NCBI RefSeq assembly: GCF_963676735.1
Contig: NZ_OY781464.1
Span: 3,257,001 to 3,321,000, forward strand
Direction: 5' to 3'
Source of the DNA: an uncultured Draconibacterium sp.
Lineage (GTDB): Bacteria; Bacteroidota; Bacteroidia; Bacteroidales; Prolixibacteraceae
DNA length: 64,000 nt
The translations under genes were made by a program, and so were the position numbers. The notes under the pieces are model-generated. The model was not told the origin of the DNA. It was given only the letters and a program-made list of their open reading frames with translations, and did no database searches. Shown in pieces: positions 17,504 to 27,249 of the stretch. Numbering within the stretch: position 1 is the first letter of the stretch; each line of letters starts with the position of its first letter.

Positions 17504-19519
17504 ATGAAATTACAAGTTATAACACTATCTGCTTTTTTGTTGCTATGCACCACTCTTTGGGCGCAGGAAAAGGCGCTTACCAATACCACCAACAGTTCGT
17601 TTGCCAAACTTAAAAGCACTAACATTGGCGATGTGCACTGGACAAATGGCTTTTGGGCCGAACGCTTTGAAGTTTGCAAAAACTCGATGGTACCACACAT
17701 GATGGGCTGTTACCTTGATGATGAAATTAGCCATGCTTTTAAAAATTTTGAAATTGCAGCCGGATTGGATACGGGCTCACATGTTGGACCACCATTCCAC
17801 GATGGTGATTTTTACAAAATTCTGGAAGCTGAAATAATGGTTTATGCCCTTACCAAGGATGAAAAACTGGGCAAACAGATAAATGAAATTATTACCATGA
17901 TTGGTAAAGCCCAGCGAGAAGACGGCTATATTCATACCCCAACTTCGATTAAAGAAATGAAAAACCCGGAGGTAAAGCATGAATTTAACGAACGTCTTGA
18001 TTTTGAAACCTATAACATGGGGCATTTAATGACTGCAGCCTGCATACACTTTCGTACTACCGGCCAAACTTCCTTGCTAAAAATTGCACAAAAAGCAACG
18101 GACTATTTGTATAATTTTTACAAAAGAGCTTCGGCCGAACTGGCACGCAATGCCATTTGCCCGTCGCATTATATGGGCGTAGTTGAAATGTACCGCACCA
18201 CCCAAAAACCCGAATACCTGGAATTAGCAAAAAGCCTGATAGAAATAAGAAGTTTGGTTGAAAATGGCACCGACCATAACCAGGACCGCATTCCGTTTAA
18301 GCAACAAACAAAGGCCATTGGACATGCCGTGCGTGCCAACTACCTTTATGCAGGCGTTGCCGATGTTTATGCCGAAACCGGCGATGATTCGCTAATGATT
18401 GCATTAAAACACATTTGGAACGATTTAGTTGAGCGCAAAATGTATATAACCGGAGCGTGTGGCGCACTTTATGATGGTGTTTCACCCAACGGCACAACTT
18501 ACGACCAGCCCTCCATTCAACAGGTTCACCAGGCCTATGGCGCCGACTATGAATTGCCAAACATTTCGGCCCATAACGAATCGTGCGCCAACATTGGCAA
18601 CCTGCTTTGGAACTGGCGTATGCTACAAGTTACCGGAGATGCAAATTATGCCGATGTAATGGAAACAGTAATGTATAACAGTTTGCTGGCCGGAGTTAGC
18701 CTCGATGGTAAAGGATACTTTTACACCAACCCATTAAGTGTAGCCAACGAGCTTAGCCACGATTTGCGTTGGTCGAAAAACCGCGAGCCTTACATCTCTT
18801 ATTGCAACTGCTGTCCACCAAATACAGTCAGAACCGTTGCGCAAATTCAGGAATATGCCTATTCGCTTGGAGAAAATGCATTATGGGTAAATTTTTATGG
18901 CTCCAACAAGCTTGAATCGGGCAACACGGTACAGCTTACACAGGAATCTGATTTTCCCTGGGATGGAAATATTAAAATTACCATTGATAAGCTTCCGAAA
19001 AATTTTGCCTTACACCTGCGAATTCCGGGCTGGGCATCCCAGGCTAAGCTTAAAGTAAACGGACAGGATGTTGACAAAAAGATTCAGCCAGGTACTTATG
19101 TCGAAATTTCGCAAGAGTGGGAAAAAGGCGATGTTGTTGAATTGGATTTACCCATGAAAGCTGTATTAATTGAAGCCAATCCCCTGGTGGAAGAAACCCG
19201 TAACCAGGTGGCTGTAAGACGTGGCCCGGTGGTTTATTGCCTTGAATCGCCCGACATTGAGGATGGCAAACGTATTTTTGATTATAAAATACCTGCAGAA
19301 ATTACATTTGAAACCCGCGAAACAAAAATAGCCAATGCCACCATGATCGTTTTGGAAGGAGAGTTAATCACTTCGTCGCCAGCCGAATGGGAAAACACCC
19401 TTTATCGCGAAGTAGCAAAGGAAAAGCTTCAAAAAACAAAAATAAAACTCATTCCTTATTACGCCTGGAATAATCGAGGCCCCAGCGAAATGTCGGTTTG
19501 GATTCCCTTTGCACAATAA
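17504..19519 (+). CDS. GH127-type beta-L-arabinofuranosidase (DUF1680 family), secreted
   Basis: Retaining glycosidase that uses a zinc-bound cysteine nucleophile; characterised members release beta-L-arabinofuranose. I chose the ATG at 17504 because it follows the GH78 stop by one base and gives a proper signal peptide (MKLQVITLSAFLLLCTTLWA, cleavage near residue 21), 671 residues in all. The zinc/catalytic set is visible: Glu359 and Cys361 in HNESCAN, and Cys434, Cys436, Cys437 in YCNCCPPN. The alpha/alpha barrel occupies about 40-440, followed by beta domains. Periplasmic location contrasts with the signal-less GH78 neighbour, suggesting sequential removal of arabinofuranose outside and rhamnose inside, or exchange of substrates. 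Confidence 0.93.
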   Translation: MKLQVITLSAFLLLCTTLWAQEKALTNTTNSSFAKLKSTNIGDVHWTNGFWAERFEVCKNSMVPHMMGCYLDDEISHAFKNFEIAAGLDTGSHVGPPFHDGDFYKILEAEIMVYALTKDEKLGKQINEIITMIGKAQREDGYIHTPTSIKEMKNPEVKHEFNERLDFETYNMGHLMTAACIHFRTTGQTSLLKIAQKATDYLYNFYKRASAELARNAICPSHYMGVVEMYRTTQKPEYLELAKSLIEIRSLVENGTDHNQDRIPFKQQTKAIGHAVRANYLYAGVADVYAETGDDSLMIALKHIWNDLVERKMYITGACGALYDGVSPNGTTYDQPSIQQVHQAYGADYELPNISAHNESCANIGNLLWNWRMLQVTGDANYADVMETVMYNSLLAGVSLDGKGYFYTNPLSVANELSHDLRWSKNREPYISYCNCCPPNTVRTVAQIQEYAYSLGENALWVNFYGSNKLESGNTVQLTQESDFPWDGNIKITIDKLPKNFALHLRIPGWASQAKLKVNGQDVDKKIQPGTYVEISQEWEKGDVVELDLPMKAVLIEANPLVEETRNQVAVRRGPVVYCLESPDIEDGKRIFDYKIPAEITFETRETKIANATMIVLEGELITSSPAEWENTLYREVAKEKLQKTKIKLIPYYAWNNRGPSEMSVWIPFAQ

Positions 19520-19544
19520 TGCTAAAACAAAAAAGATAGTCACT

Positions 19545-21038
19545 ATGCAACTTCCGGTTTTTGATGTAGCTGTTTTCTTACTTATAACTTTAGGCAACGT
19601 ACTTTTTGGTGCCAGTTTTTTCTTCCGAAACAAAACGGCCGCACAATTTACAACCGGGGGAGGAAAGCTTCCGGCCTGGGTTGTGGGTATGTCAATTTTT
19701 GCCACATTTGTTAGCAGCATTAGTTTTTTAGCCCTTCCCGGGAAAGCCTATTCATCAAACTGGAATGCGCTGGTTTTTAGCTTTGCCATACCCATAGCAT
19801 CGATTTTAGCTGTAAAGTTTTTTGTTCCACTTTACCGAAGCATGAACAGCGTTTCGGCCTATAATTTTTTGGAAATCAGGTTTGGTGCCTGGGCACGCAT
19901 CTATGCTTCGTTGTGCTACATACTTACACAACTGATGCGAACCGGTGCTATTTTGCTGCTACTGGCACTTCCGCTAAACGCCATGTTTGGCTGGAACATT
20001 AAAACCATTATCGTAGTTACCGGTATTGCCGTTACGCTTTACTCCATGCTTGGAGGTATTCAAGCCGTTATATGGACCGATGCCATTCAGGGAATTATAC
20101 TTATAGCCGGTGCTTTGTTATGTGCCGGCTTGCTTACATTCTCGATGCCAGAAGGCCCAACACAGGTTTTTGAAATAGCTGCCGCGAGCAATAAATTTAG
20201 CCTTGGCAGTTTTGGTGCCAGCCTTTCTGAATCAACTTTCTGGGTGGTGCTTATTTACAGCTTGTTTATTAATCTTCAGAACTTTGGAATCGACCAGAAT
20301 TTTGTACAGCGTTACATGACAACCAGCTCGACTAAAAAAGCACGCTTTTCCACCTTATTTGGGTCCTTATTGTACCTGCCGGTTTCATTGGTTTTCTTTT
20401 ACATCGGAACAGCTCTTTATGCATATTACTCGGCACAACCCCATTTGCTGCCAGCGGAACTCTCTACTACCGGGGCAGGCGATAAAATATTTCCGTTTTT
20501 TATTGTAAATGCACTGCCCACCGGAATAACCGGTTTGTTAATTGCAGCCATTTTTGCAGCTGGAATGAGTACGGTTTCGACCAGCGTTAACAGCACAGCA
20601 ACCATTTTTCTTTCTGATTATTACAAGCGTTATATCAACCACAATCCTTCCGAAAAATCTTCCATGAGAGTGTTACACATCGCATCCGTAATATTCGGAA
20701 TTCTTGGAGTGCTTATTTCGCTTACGCTTGTTGGTGTGGAAAGCGTTCTGGATGCCTGGTGGTCGTTGGCGTCGATTTTTAGCGGAGGTATGCTTGGCTT
20801 GTTTCTACTGGCTTTTATGTCAAAAAAAGTCAGAAATATCGACGCTGCAATCGGTGTGGTTCTGGGTGTAGTTGTAATTAGCTGGATGAGTTTATCTCCC
20901 TTATATTTTACAGAAGAAAATCTATTAAAATTTAAAAGTCCATTACACAGCAACTTAACCATCGTATTGGGGACCCTGGTAATTTTTCTTGTGGGATTTT
21001 TGGTGCAAAAGCTGTTTGCCAATCAAAAAAACAAATAA
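19545..21038 (+). CDS. Sodium:solute symporter (SSS family)
   Basis: Sodium-coupled uptake of a monosaccharide or similar solute. I prefer the ATG at 19545 (MQLPVFDVAVFLL), giving 497 residues, over an in-frame ATG at 19509 that precedes a charged, non-membrane stretch and overlaps the GH127 gene. About thirteen membrane segments; SSS features include the early GGGKLPAWVVGMSIFATFVS segment, GGIQAVIWTDAIQG near residue 175 and AGMSTVSTSVNSTATIF near 345. Last gene of the operon, so the likely importer of the rhamnose or arabinose set free by the two glycosidases. Confidence 0.93.
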   Translation: MQLPVFDVAVFLLITLGNVLFGASFFFRNKTAAQFTTGGGKLPAWVVGMSIFATFVSSISFLALPGKAYSSNWNALVFSFAIPIASILAVKFFVPLYRSMNSVSAYNFLEIRFGAWARIYASLCYILTQLMRTGAILLLLALPLNAMFGWNIKTIIVVTGIAVTLYSMLGGIQAVIWTDAIQGIILIAGALLCAGLLTFSMPEGPTQVFEIAAASNKFSLGSFGASLSESTFWVVLIYSLFINLQNFGIDQNFVQRYMTTSSTKKARFSTLFGSLLYLPVSLVFFYIGTALYAYYSAQPHLLPAELSTTGAGDKIFPFFIVNALPTGITGLLIAAIFAAGMSTVSTSVNSTATIFLSDYYKRYINHNPSEKSSMRVLHIASVIFGILGVLISLTLVGVESVLDAWWSLASIFSGGMLGLFLLAFMSKKVRNIDAAIGVVLGVVVISWMSLSPLYFTEENLLKFKSPLHSNLTIVLGTLVIFLVGFLVQKLFANQKNK

Positions 21039-21436
21039 AAAACCTGCTCCTGGCGGATGCAGGCTAAAATGAGTGGAGCTCCCCCCCTGAACCCTTTCAG
21101 GGAGGAAGCATAAACCAAAATCCACTGCCTATGTAATATTTGTAATTCTCTTCGATTATCAGCACTCCGGTATTTCTGTGGCGTAATATTTAAATCTTAA
21201 AAGACTTGGTTTACACGATAGAGTATCTACGCCAAATCAGAATTCTATTTTGTCCGAAATTCCATCCGCTAATTATTGGCAATATATAAATAAATTTGGT
21301 TAGTGTCGCATTGACACATTAATTTATTTTAAAATGTTTTGAGGCTATTTAAAGGCCTACTTTTACAAATATGAAATAGGCATAGAAAGAAAAACTGGCA
21401 GAGAGGCCGACATTGACAAAAACCAATTGAAATCAA
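21039..21436. other. Intergenic region between convergent genes with several hairpins
   Basis: No gene is visible in these 398 bases. They contain three inverted repeats: CCTGC/GCAGG near 21041-21062; a C-rich/G-rich palindrome CCCTGAA...TTTCAGGG near 21084-21102; and a nested repeat at 21288-21329 whose outer arms are AAATAAATT/AATTTATTT and inner arms GTGTC/GACAC. The last could end transcription from both sides. The middle one resembles short REP-like palindromes common in Bacteroidota. Confidence 0.5.
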
Positions 21437-22639
21437 CTAATTATCGATTTTTACAGCCCAGGCATATAGAAAATTCCCCGACAAGGAGCAAAGAAAAAGC
21501 ACCAGGCCAAATGGAATTAAATTGCCGGTATGAAACAAGGCCAGCATACTGCCAATAAATGCACTAAATGCAAAACGAGCAATGCCAATTGTTGCATTGG
21601 CCGATCCGGCCAGCTCCGGATTATGATTTAAAATGGTGGCTGTACCATTGCCAAATACCAAGCCCAAACTACCAATAAACAAAACAATTGACGAAAAAAC
21701 CGACCATAACTGCGGCTGGGGCACAGCAACAGAAATTAGTAGCCATAAGCCTGAAAAAAGTTGTAGCAGAAGACCAAAGCGAAGTATTTTCCCGGGCTCG
21801 TATTTCTTTAAAAGCAATGTATTAATAAACGAAAGCAAAATATTTAATACCACATTGGCGCCAAAAAACAAGGGAAATTGCATCTGACTGATTCCAAAAT
21901 ATTCAATATAAATAAACGATGCAGCGGTAATAAAAATGTACATTCCCGACATAGGCAAACTTATGGCTACAAGCAGAACAGTGCTTCTTTTACTGGAAAA
22001 GAACAAACGATATTTCTGTAAAAACTGTTTGGCCGTAATTCTTCTCGTAATTAACTCCGGACTTCTTGATTCGGGGATGAGTAAGCCCAGAGCCAAAAAC
22101 AAAAACACGGCAAATGCAAACAAAAACAGGAAAATACTTTTCCAACCAAACCAATGAATTAAACCCGCACCAATAATTGGGGCGAATAGCGGTGCCAGCA
22201 TAATAATCATGCTAATTATGGTAACAATACGCGCAATTTGCTTTCCGCCATACCAGTCGCGCACAAATACATTTGCGGTAACGGTAGCAAATCCGCCACC
22301 AAAGGCTTGTAAAACGCGAAGTGCGAGCATGTATTCAATTTGTGTACAACGCGTAATCAATAATGCAGAAAAACCATAAAGAGCAATTCCAGACAAAGCC
22401 ACTGTTTTTCGGCCAAAAGAATCCGACAAGGGGCCTCCGATAAAATTTCCTAAAGCAAACCCCAGAAAATATAGGGTAATGGTTAGCTCGGCCACGTTAA
22501 GTTCAACTCCAAAAAAACGGGCAATATCAGGTAAGGCCGCAATATAAGTATCAATGGCAAATGGCGACATGGCAACCAAAGCAGCCATTACCAATGTTAA
22601 AACAGGAACAAAAATCTTGCGCGAATGATCTATCAACAT
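21437..22639 (-). CDS. Bcr/CflA-type MFS efflux transporter
   Basis: Twelve-helix major facilitator of 400 residues. The N-terminal MALVAMSPFAIDTYIAALPDIA segment, followed by GGPLSDSFGRKTVALSG (MFS motif A, about residues 68-84) and RVLQAFGGGFATVTANVFVRD (motif typical of drug:H+ antiporters), matches the Bcr/CflA drug-resistance family. Reported family substrates are antibiotics such as bicyclomycin, or sulfonamide-type compounds; none can be assigned here. It lies about 100 bases after the sugar aldolase gene on the same strand but is probably not part of the sugar pathway. Confidence 0.9.
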   Translation of the reverse strand: MLIDHSRKIFVPVLTLVMAALVAMSPFAIDTYIAALPDIARFFGVELNVAELTITLYFLGFALGNFIGGPLSDSFGRKTVALSGIALYGFSALLITRCTQIEYMLALRVLQAFGGGFATVTANVFVRDWYGGKQIARIVTIISMIIMLAPLFAPIIGAGLIHWFGWKSIFLFLFAFAVFLFLALGLLIPESRSPELITRRITAKQFLQKYRLFFSSKRSTVLLVAISLPMSGMYIFITAASFIYIEYFGISQMQFPLFFGANVVLNILLSFINTLLLKKYEPGKILRFGLLLQLFSGLWLLISVAVPQPQLWSVFSSIVLFIGSLGLVFGNGTATILNHNPELAGSANATIGIARFAFSAFIGSMLALFHTGNLIPFGLVLFLCSLSGNFLYAWAVKIDN

Positions 22640-22737
22640 ACCCGATTATTTCTTATTGAAGCGCCAAAGGTAGGATTTTTGCACAAAGCAAATCCAATGT
22701 GTCGAAAACACACTAAAGAATTTAACACAAGCAGGTA

Positions 22738-23535
22738 TTATAAAGTTCGGCCTAATTCATCGAGTTGGTTGGCGCTTAATCCGGCTGGCTCAAACCCGGC
22801 CGACCAGGCCATCAGCAACATTTTGGCTGCCTTGTTGGCTACATCTAAAAAATCAAAGGCTTCCTCTGCATCTGTACCGGTAGCCACTGCCCCGTGTTTT
22901 TCCCATAAAACAATATCCCGTGTCTGAAAACCCTGGATGGTAAGTCGGGCAAGCTCTTCTGTACCGTATCGCGCGTAGGGCGCACAGCTCACACCATTCG
23001 GGACATAAAGCCTGATTTCAGGGCACATTTTCCATAAGGAATAGTTAAACTGTTCCTCCTTGCCAAAAAGCGGGTGATGGCTTAACACAATTAATTCTGA
23101 TGGATGGGTATGAATGATTGTTTTTTGCAAAGGCCGGTGTGAGCAATTAAAAGCATGCAACTGCAAATGCGAAATAAGCTCGGAGCTTGGCGCAAAATTT
23201 TGTTTTTCCCCACCCCAAATCAGCCGGTAAGCATTTGCTTTTTTATTGATATGAACAATGGCTGCCGCCTCCTCGGGCTTAGTAATAAGCCGGCGCAACC
23301 GGCACCCCGAACCGGTAATAAATAAAACCGAGTCTGCCATTTCGGGTGGGCAAAAGAATGGCTCTTCATCTGCAGAGTAAACGAAATCAGCAGGAACACA
23401 GTATTCCGTAAGGTTTACCGATATATTTCCCGCATTTCGTTCTGCCCATCCCCGCTCCCACAGGTAAGCGGCAATTTCTTTAATTTTAATTATTTCTGCT
23501 TGTACCGATTCCGGTAGTTCTGTTGTTTTAACCAC
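22738..23535 (-). CDS. rhaD: Class II aldolase of the rhamnulose-1-phosphate aldolase type
   Basis: Zinc-dependent aldolase that splits a 6-deoxyketose 1-phosphate into dihydroxyacetone phosphate and L-lactaldehyde. The 265 residues show the family motifs ERNAGNIS (about 36-43), FITGSGCRLRRL (about 92-103), the metal-binding HTHPSE near residue 141, and a later His in WEKHGAV near 212. The insertions and the WGG / SSELISHLQLH segment fit RhaD rather than the shorter FucA. It follows fucI and fucK on the same strand, so here it may act on L-fuculose 1-phosphate as well as, or instead of, L-rhamnulose 1-phosphate; no rhaA or rhaB gene is in the window. Gap to fucK is 56 bases. Confidence 0.85.
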   Translation of the reverse strand: MVKTTELPESVQAEIIKIKEIAAYLWERGWAERNAGNISVNLTEYCVPADFVYSADEEPFFCPPEMADSVLFITGSGCRLRRLITKPEEAAAIVHINKKANAYRLIWGGEKQNFAPSSELISHLQLHAFNCSHRPLQKTIIHTHPSELIVLSHHPLFGKEEQFNYSLWKMCPEIRLYVPNGVSCAPYARYGTEELARLTIQGFQTRDIVLWEKHGAVATGTDAEEAFDFLDVANKAAKMLLMAWSAGFEPAGLSANQLDELGRTL

Positions 23536-23591
23536 AATTCATTATTCAAAAACCAGGGTTAAAATACAACTATTGCATAAAACCTCAAAGT

Positions 23592-25064
23592 TTATCGGCC
23601 TGCTGTTTCTGTTTTAAAATCTTCGTACAACTGCGTGTAAACCAACTGGTTTTTCGATGGTTTTACGATCTCTTGTTTATATTGAATCTGTGCCCGGGCT
23701 GCTGCAGGTGATGCAGCAATGCCACTTCCAGCAAAAACAAATAAAGCAGCACCTAAAACAGTAGTTTCTTTCTGATCAATAAGATGTACCGGCAAATTGC
23801 ACACATCAGCGCGTAATTGATTCCACAACATATTTTTTGATCCACCGCCAACACAAATAATTTTTTCGGCTTTAAACCCTCCGGCTTTTTCCAGTGCTTC
23901 AATTCCTTGTCGAAGCCGGAATGCGAGACTTTCAAGAAATGCACGATAAATTTCGCCCCTTTTGGTATGAATGGTAAGTCCATTTATGGCTCCTTCCTTT
24001 TTCTCAGAATCGGCATAAAAAGAAGGATTTACGGTTACCGACGAGCTTCCGGGCTGCACTTTTTCAGCGTCAGCAATCATGGTGCTGTACAATTCATCAC
24101 CTTTCAGTTCTGCATAAAAATTTCGCGAAAACCACTCCAGAATACCTGATGCCAGGAAGTTTTGCCCAATGGTAAACAATCCATTTTCAGCATCAGCCTC
24201 GGTGGTTAGCTGCGCCTGCAACTCCGCTGCTGAAGCTTTAAATCCGGAACTACGCGCCATAATAATTTCCCAGGTACCACTACTCAATACCAATTCATTC
24301 TCATTGGCTCCTGAGCCGAAAATGGCAAACTGAGTATCGTGTCCAGCAAAAAACACGGGTACTCCCACCGGAATTGCAGTTTCTATTTCAGCTTGCTCGT
24401 GTACCTCACCGGCCTGCTCGCCACTCTCGGCCAAATCGCCAAAAATGGAAGTTTTAATTCCCAATGCTCCGGCAATTTTCGCTGATGGCTTTTGGCTTTC
24501 CATATTCATCATCATGGATGTTCCGGCCATGGTTGAATCGTTACGCATTGTCCCCGTCAGTTTATGGATAAACAAGCTTGTAATAAACAAAAAGCGATGC
24601 GCTTTCTCCAGCACTTCAGGCCGGTTTTCTTTCATCCAAATAAACTTATTAATGGTATTAAATGCATAGGGGAAAGTACCCGCCTCGGCATAAAGTTCCT
24701 CCAGGGCCATGTACTTGTCAATATTTTTCATTATTGGCACAGTGCGTTGGCATTGCCACGAGATTACCGGATAAAGCATCTCGCCTTTTTCATCTACAAA
24801 AGCACCATCAACACCAAAGGTGGTTACGGTAACACCTGCAATCCGGGTGGCATCAATTGCCGCCATAACCTTTTTTGACGCCGCACACAGTTTATCCCAC
24901 ATGGCATCTACATCCCAAATAACGCCACCCGCAGTTTCCGGGTCGGCACTGGTATTGTTAGCAGTCGATTGAGAAGCCACAATACTGCCCTGCACATCCA
25001 TGGCAATAACCCTAAGGTTGGTAGCTCCGCAATCGAATACTATTGCTATATCCTTTTCAGGCAT
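23592..25064 (-). CDS. fucK: L-fuculokinase (FGGY family)
   Basis: ATP-dependent kinase converting L-fuculose to L-fuculose 1-phosphate. I start it at the ATG at 25064 (MPEKDIAIVFDCGATN), four bases after the fucI stop, giving 490 residues; upstream in-frame ATGs lie within fucI. FGGY landmarks: DCGATNLRV at about 11, TTFGVDGAFVDEKG near 75-90, MAGTSMM near 180, the central GHDTQFAIFGSG and LSSGTWEI, and GGGSKNMLWNQ near 410. These segments match E. coli-type FucK more closely than RhaB. Middle gene of a three-gene fucI-fucK-aldolase operon. Confidence 0.9.
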   Translation of the reverse strand: MPEKDIAIVFDCGATNLRVIAMDVQGSIVASQSTANNTSADPETAGGVIWDVDAMWDKLCAASKKVMAAIDATRIAGVTVTTFGVDGAFVDEKGEMLYPVISWQCQRTVPIMKNIDKYMALEELYAEAGTFPYAFNTINKFIWMKENRPEVLEKAHRFLFITSLFIHKLTGTMRNDSTMAGTSMMMNMESQKPSAKIAGALGIKTSIFGDLAESGEQAGEVHEQAEIETAIPVGVPVFFAGHDTQFAIFGSGANENELVLSSGTWEIIMARSSGFKASAAELQAQLTTEADAENGLFTIGQNFLASGILEWFSRNFYAELKGDELYSTMIADAEKVQPGSSSVTVNPSFYADSEKKEGAINGLTIHTKRGEIYRAFLESLAFRLRQGIEALEKAGGFKAEKIICVGGGSKNMLWNQLRADVCNLPVHLIDQKETTVLGAALFVFAGSGIAASPAAARAQIQYKQEIVKPSKNQLVYTQLYEDFKTETAGR

Positions 25065-25068
25065 ACTT

Positions 25069-26856
25069 TTATTTTTTTCCGTATAATGGTCCGTACGTAT
25101 CGCATGCACGGAAGTCTGAACCTTCTTTATCTTCTCCAAACGATGCCCAGGCACTTGGTCTGAATACCTCATCGCCATCAACATTGTGCATGTTTACCGG
25201 TATGCGTAACATCGACGCCAGTGTAATCAGGTCGGCACCAATGTGGCCATAGCTGATAGCCCCGTGGTTTGCGCCCCAGTTGGCCATAACGGTGTAAACA
25301 TCTTTAAAAGCACCTTCGCCACAAACTCGTGGCACAAACCAGGTTGTTGGCCAGGTTGGGTTCGTGCGTTCGTCGAGAACTTTATGAATGTCGTCCGGCA
25401 GTTCTACGGTCCAGCCTTCGGCAATTTGCATTACCGGGCCCAGTCCTTCTACCAGGTTTACGCGGCTCATGGTTACCGGCATTTGACCGGCCGTTTTAAA
25501 CAACGACGAATACCCGCCACCACGGAAATATCCCCTGTCGGCCTGTGGCCAGCAGGTGTTATCCAAACATTTCTGCGCCTCTTCTTCTGAAATTTCCCAG
25601 AAGGGTTTCATTGCCGGGTTTCCTTCTGCATCGCGCTGCTGTGCAGTAGCATCCAATGTTGTTGAGCCTGAATTGATGAGGTGAATAATTCCATTTTCGG
25701 CCAAACCTGTTAGCTCTTTACCACAAACACGTTTTACAGCTTCGGGGCTCCAGTAGGTACGAACGTCAGAAAAAATCTGGCTGGTATTACTCAACAAGTG
25801 CCCAAACAACATTGAAACGCCGTTTAAGCTATCGTTTTCAGTGGCAAATACAAAGGCCTGACGAATTCCATTCCAATCGAATGAAGAATTCAGGATGGCT
25901 TCAGTAAAATCGGCATTTGGACGGTAATCGGTCCATTGGCGTTGCCCCTGAAAACCTCCTAAAATAGCGTTTCTACCCAAACCTTCTTCACGGTAACCTT
26001 TTTCAACTACTTTTTCGTTACCAATCATCATGTCGCGGCAAATCAGGGTCATTTTCACCACTGTTTCCCATTCTAATTCTTTCCGGGCAGCATCAACCTG
26101 CTCTTCCGGTTTATTTAGGTCTTTTCCTTCTTTACAATTTTCTTTTGTCCACGCCATTGCCTTCTGGTATTCTTCCTCATCGTAAATACCCTCATCTATA
26201 CGGCGTAAAATTTCAACCGATTCAACAAACTCGGTGCGTATTCCCAAATACTTCTGGAAAAACGATGAATCCACCATCGATCCGGCAATACCCATTGAAC
26301 TGTATCCTATCGACAGGTAGGATTTGCCTTTCATTTGAGCAACTGCCAAAGCAGCTTTTACAAAACGTAATATCTTCACCTGAACATCTTCAGGAATTAT
26401 TGTATCACCGGCATCCTGTACATCGCGTCCGTAAATACCAAAGGTTGGCAGCCCTTTTTGTGTGTAGCCAGCCAATGCAGCGGCCAGGTACACCGCCCCC
26501 GGACGTTCTGTTCCGTTAAAGCCCCATACTGCTTTTGGCATTAAGGGGTCGGTATCCATTACCTCGGTTCCGTAACACCAGCAAGGCGTTACAGTAAGCG
26601 ATACTCCCACTCCTTCTTTTCTGAATTTTTCGGCACACATGGCTGCTTCGGCCACACCGCCAATACAAGTGTCGGCTATAACACACTCTACGGTTTCGCC
26701 ACTTGGGAATTTTAAATTTTCGCTGATAAATGTTGCTGCTGCTTTAGCCAGATCCATCACCTGGTCCTCAAGTGATTCGCGCACTCCATTCTCTCTTCCA
26801 TCGATAACGGGTCGGATACCCACTTTTGGCAAGTCGCCAATTAACCTGTTTGCCAT
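25069..26856 (-). CDS. fucI: L-fucose isomerase
   Basis: Manganese-dependent aldose-ketose isomerase for L-fucose to L-fuculose (also D-arabinose in some species). The 595 residues align throughout with the E. coli-type enzyme from memory of that family: GIRPVIDGRENGVRESLE at the N-terminus, CVIADTCIGG, VTPCWCYGTEVMDTDP, WGFNGTERPGAVYLAA, the catalytic Glu in ATENDSLNG, the metal Asp in FSDVRTYWSPEA, and the C-terminal VMANWGANHG and PVNMHNVDGDEVFRPSAW. Full-length with no damage. First gene of its operon; a 393-base gap with a terminator separates it from the upstream dehydrogenase operon. Confidence 0.97.
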   Translation of the reverse strand: MANRLIGDLPKVGIRPVIDGRENGVRESLEDQVMDLAKAAATFISENLKFPSGETVECVIADTCIGGVAEAAMCAEKFRKEGVGVSLTVTPCWCYGTEVMDTDPLMPKAVWGFNGTERPGAVYLAAALAGYTQKGLPTFGIYGRDVQDAGDTIIPEDVQVKILRFVKAALAVAQMKGKSYLSIGYSSMGIAGSMVDSSFFQKYLGIRTEFVESVEILRRIDEGIYDEEEYQKAMAWTKENCKEGKDLNKPEEQVDAARKELEWETVVKMTLICRDMMIGNEKVVEKGYREEGLGRNAILGGFQGQRQWTDYRPNADFTEAILNSSFDWNGIRQAFVFATENDSLNGVSMLFGHLLSNTSQIFSDVRTYWSPEAVKRVCGKELTGLAENGIIHLINSGSTTLDATAQQRDAEGNPAMKPFWEISEEEAQKCLDNTCWPQADRGYFRGGGYSSLFKTAGQMPVTMSRVNLVEGLGPVMQIAEGWTVELPDDIHKVLDERTNPTWPTTWFVPRVCGEGAFKDVYTVMANWGANHGAISYGHIGADLITLASMLRIPVNMHNVDGDEVFRPSAWASFGEDKEGSDFRACDTYGPLYGKK

Positions 26857-27249
26857 AACTTATTGTTTAGATTTTTTTAATTTGTATTGAATTCAATTTT
26901 TCAGTTTACAAAATTGAAGAAGCCATCAAAAAAAAGAAATGACTGCGTACTACAATTTTGTATCTAAATTAAACATCGCCCGATATAAACCAATTAATAA
27001 ACGGATAATATGGATGAATAATTTAATCATAATCAACTAAAATACAAAACAGTAACCCCACTAAAACAACAACACCTTTACCCATTGCCACACTCGCTCT
27101 AATTTTTATTTATTTTAAGCATTGACTAAACCAAGGCAGTTCCGTTTAGTTCGTATATTAACCGAAAAAAGGCCACCGATTAGGTAGCCTTTTTTGCGTC
27201 TATTTTTATGCTCGCGAATGATACAAAAGCATCAAACCTGTATTAAATC
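26857..27249. other. Leader region of the fucI operon
   Basis: 393 bases without a gene. It must hold the fucI promoter, but I found no convincing TAnnTTTG on the minus strand. The only notable palindrome is ATTGAATTCAAT (26886-26897), about 30 bases before the fucI ATG, a possible regulator site. The half nearest the dehydrogenase gene holds the terminator at 27164-27195. The GntR-type palindrome seen at 37141 and 37206 is absent here, so this operon may be controlled separately. Confidence 0.4.
27164..27195. terminator. Terminator after the SorE-like dehydrogenase gene
   Basis: AAAAAAGGC and GCCTTTTTT arms with an internal ACC/GGT pairing and a GATTA loop. A-run and T-run on either side mean it can work in both directions. 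It lies about 55 bases downstream of the dehydrogenase stop and separates the two minus-strand operons. Confidence 0.75.

Noticed and set aside
21437..22639. The MFS gene as a fucose or rhamnose permease
   Set aside because: Its N-terminal and motif A/C sequences match the Bcr/CflA drug-efflux group, not FucP- or RhaT-type sugar carriers.
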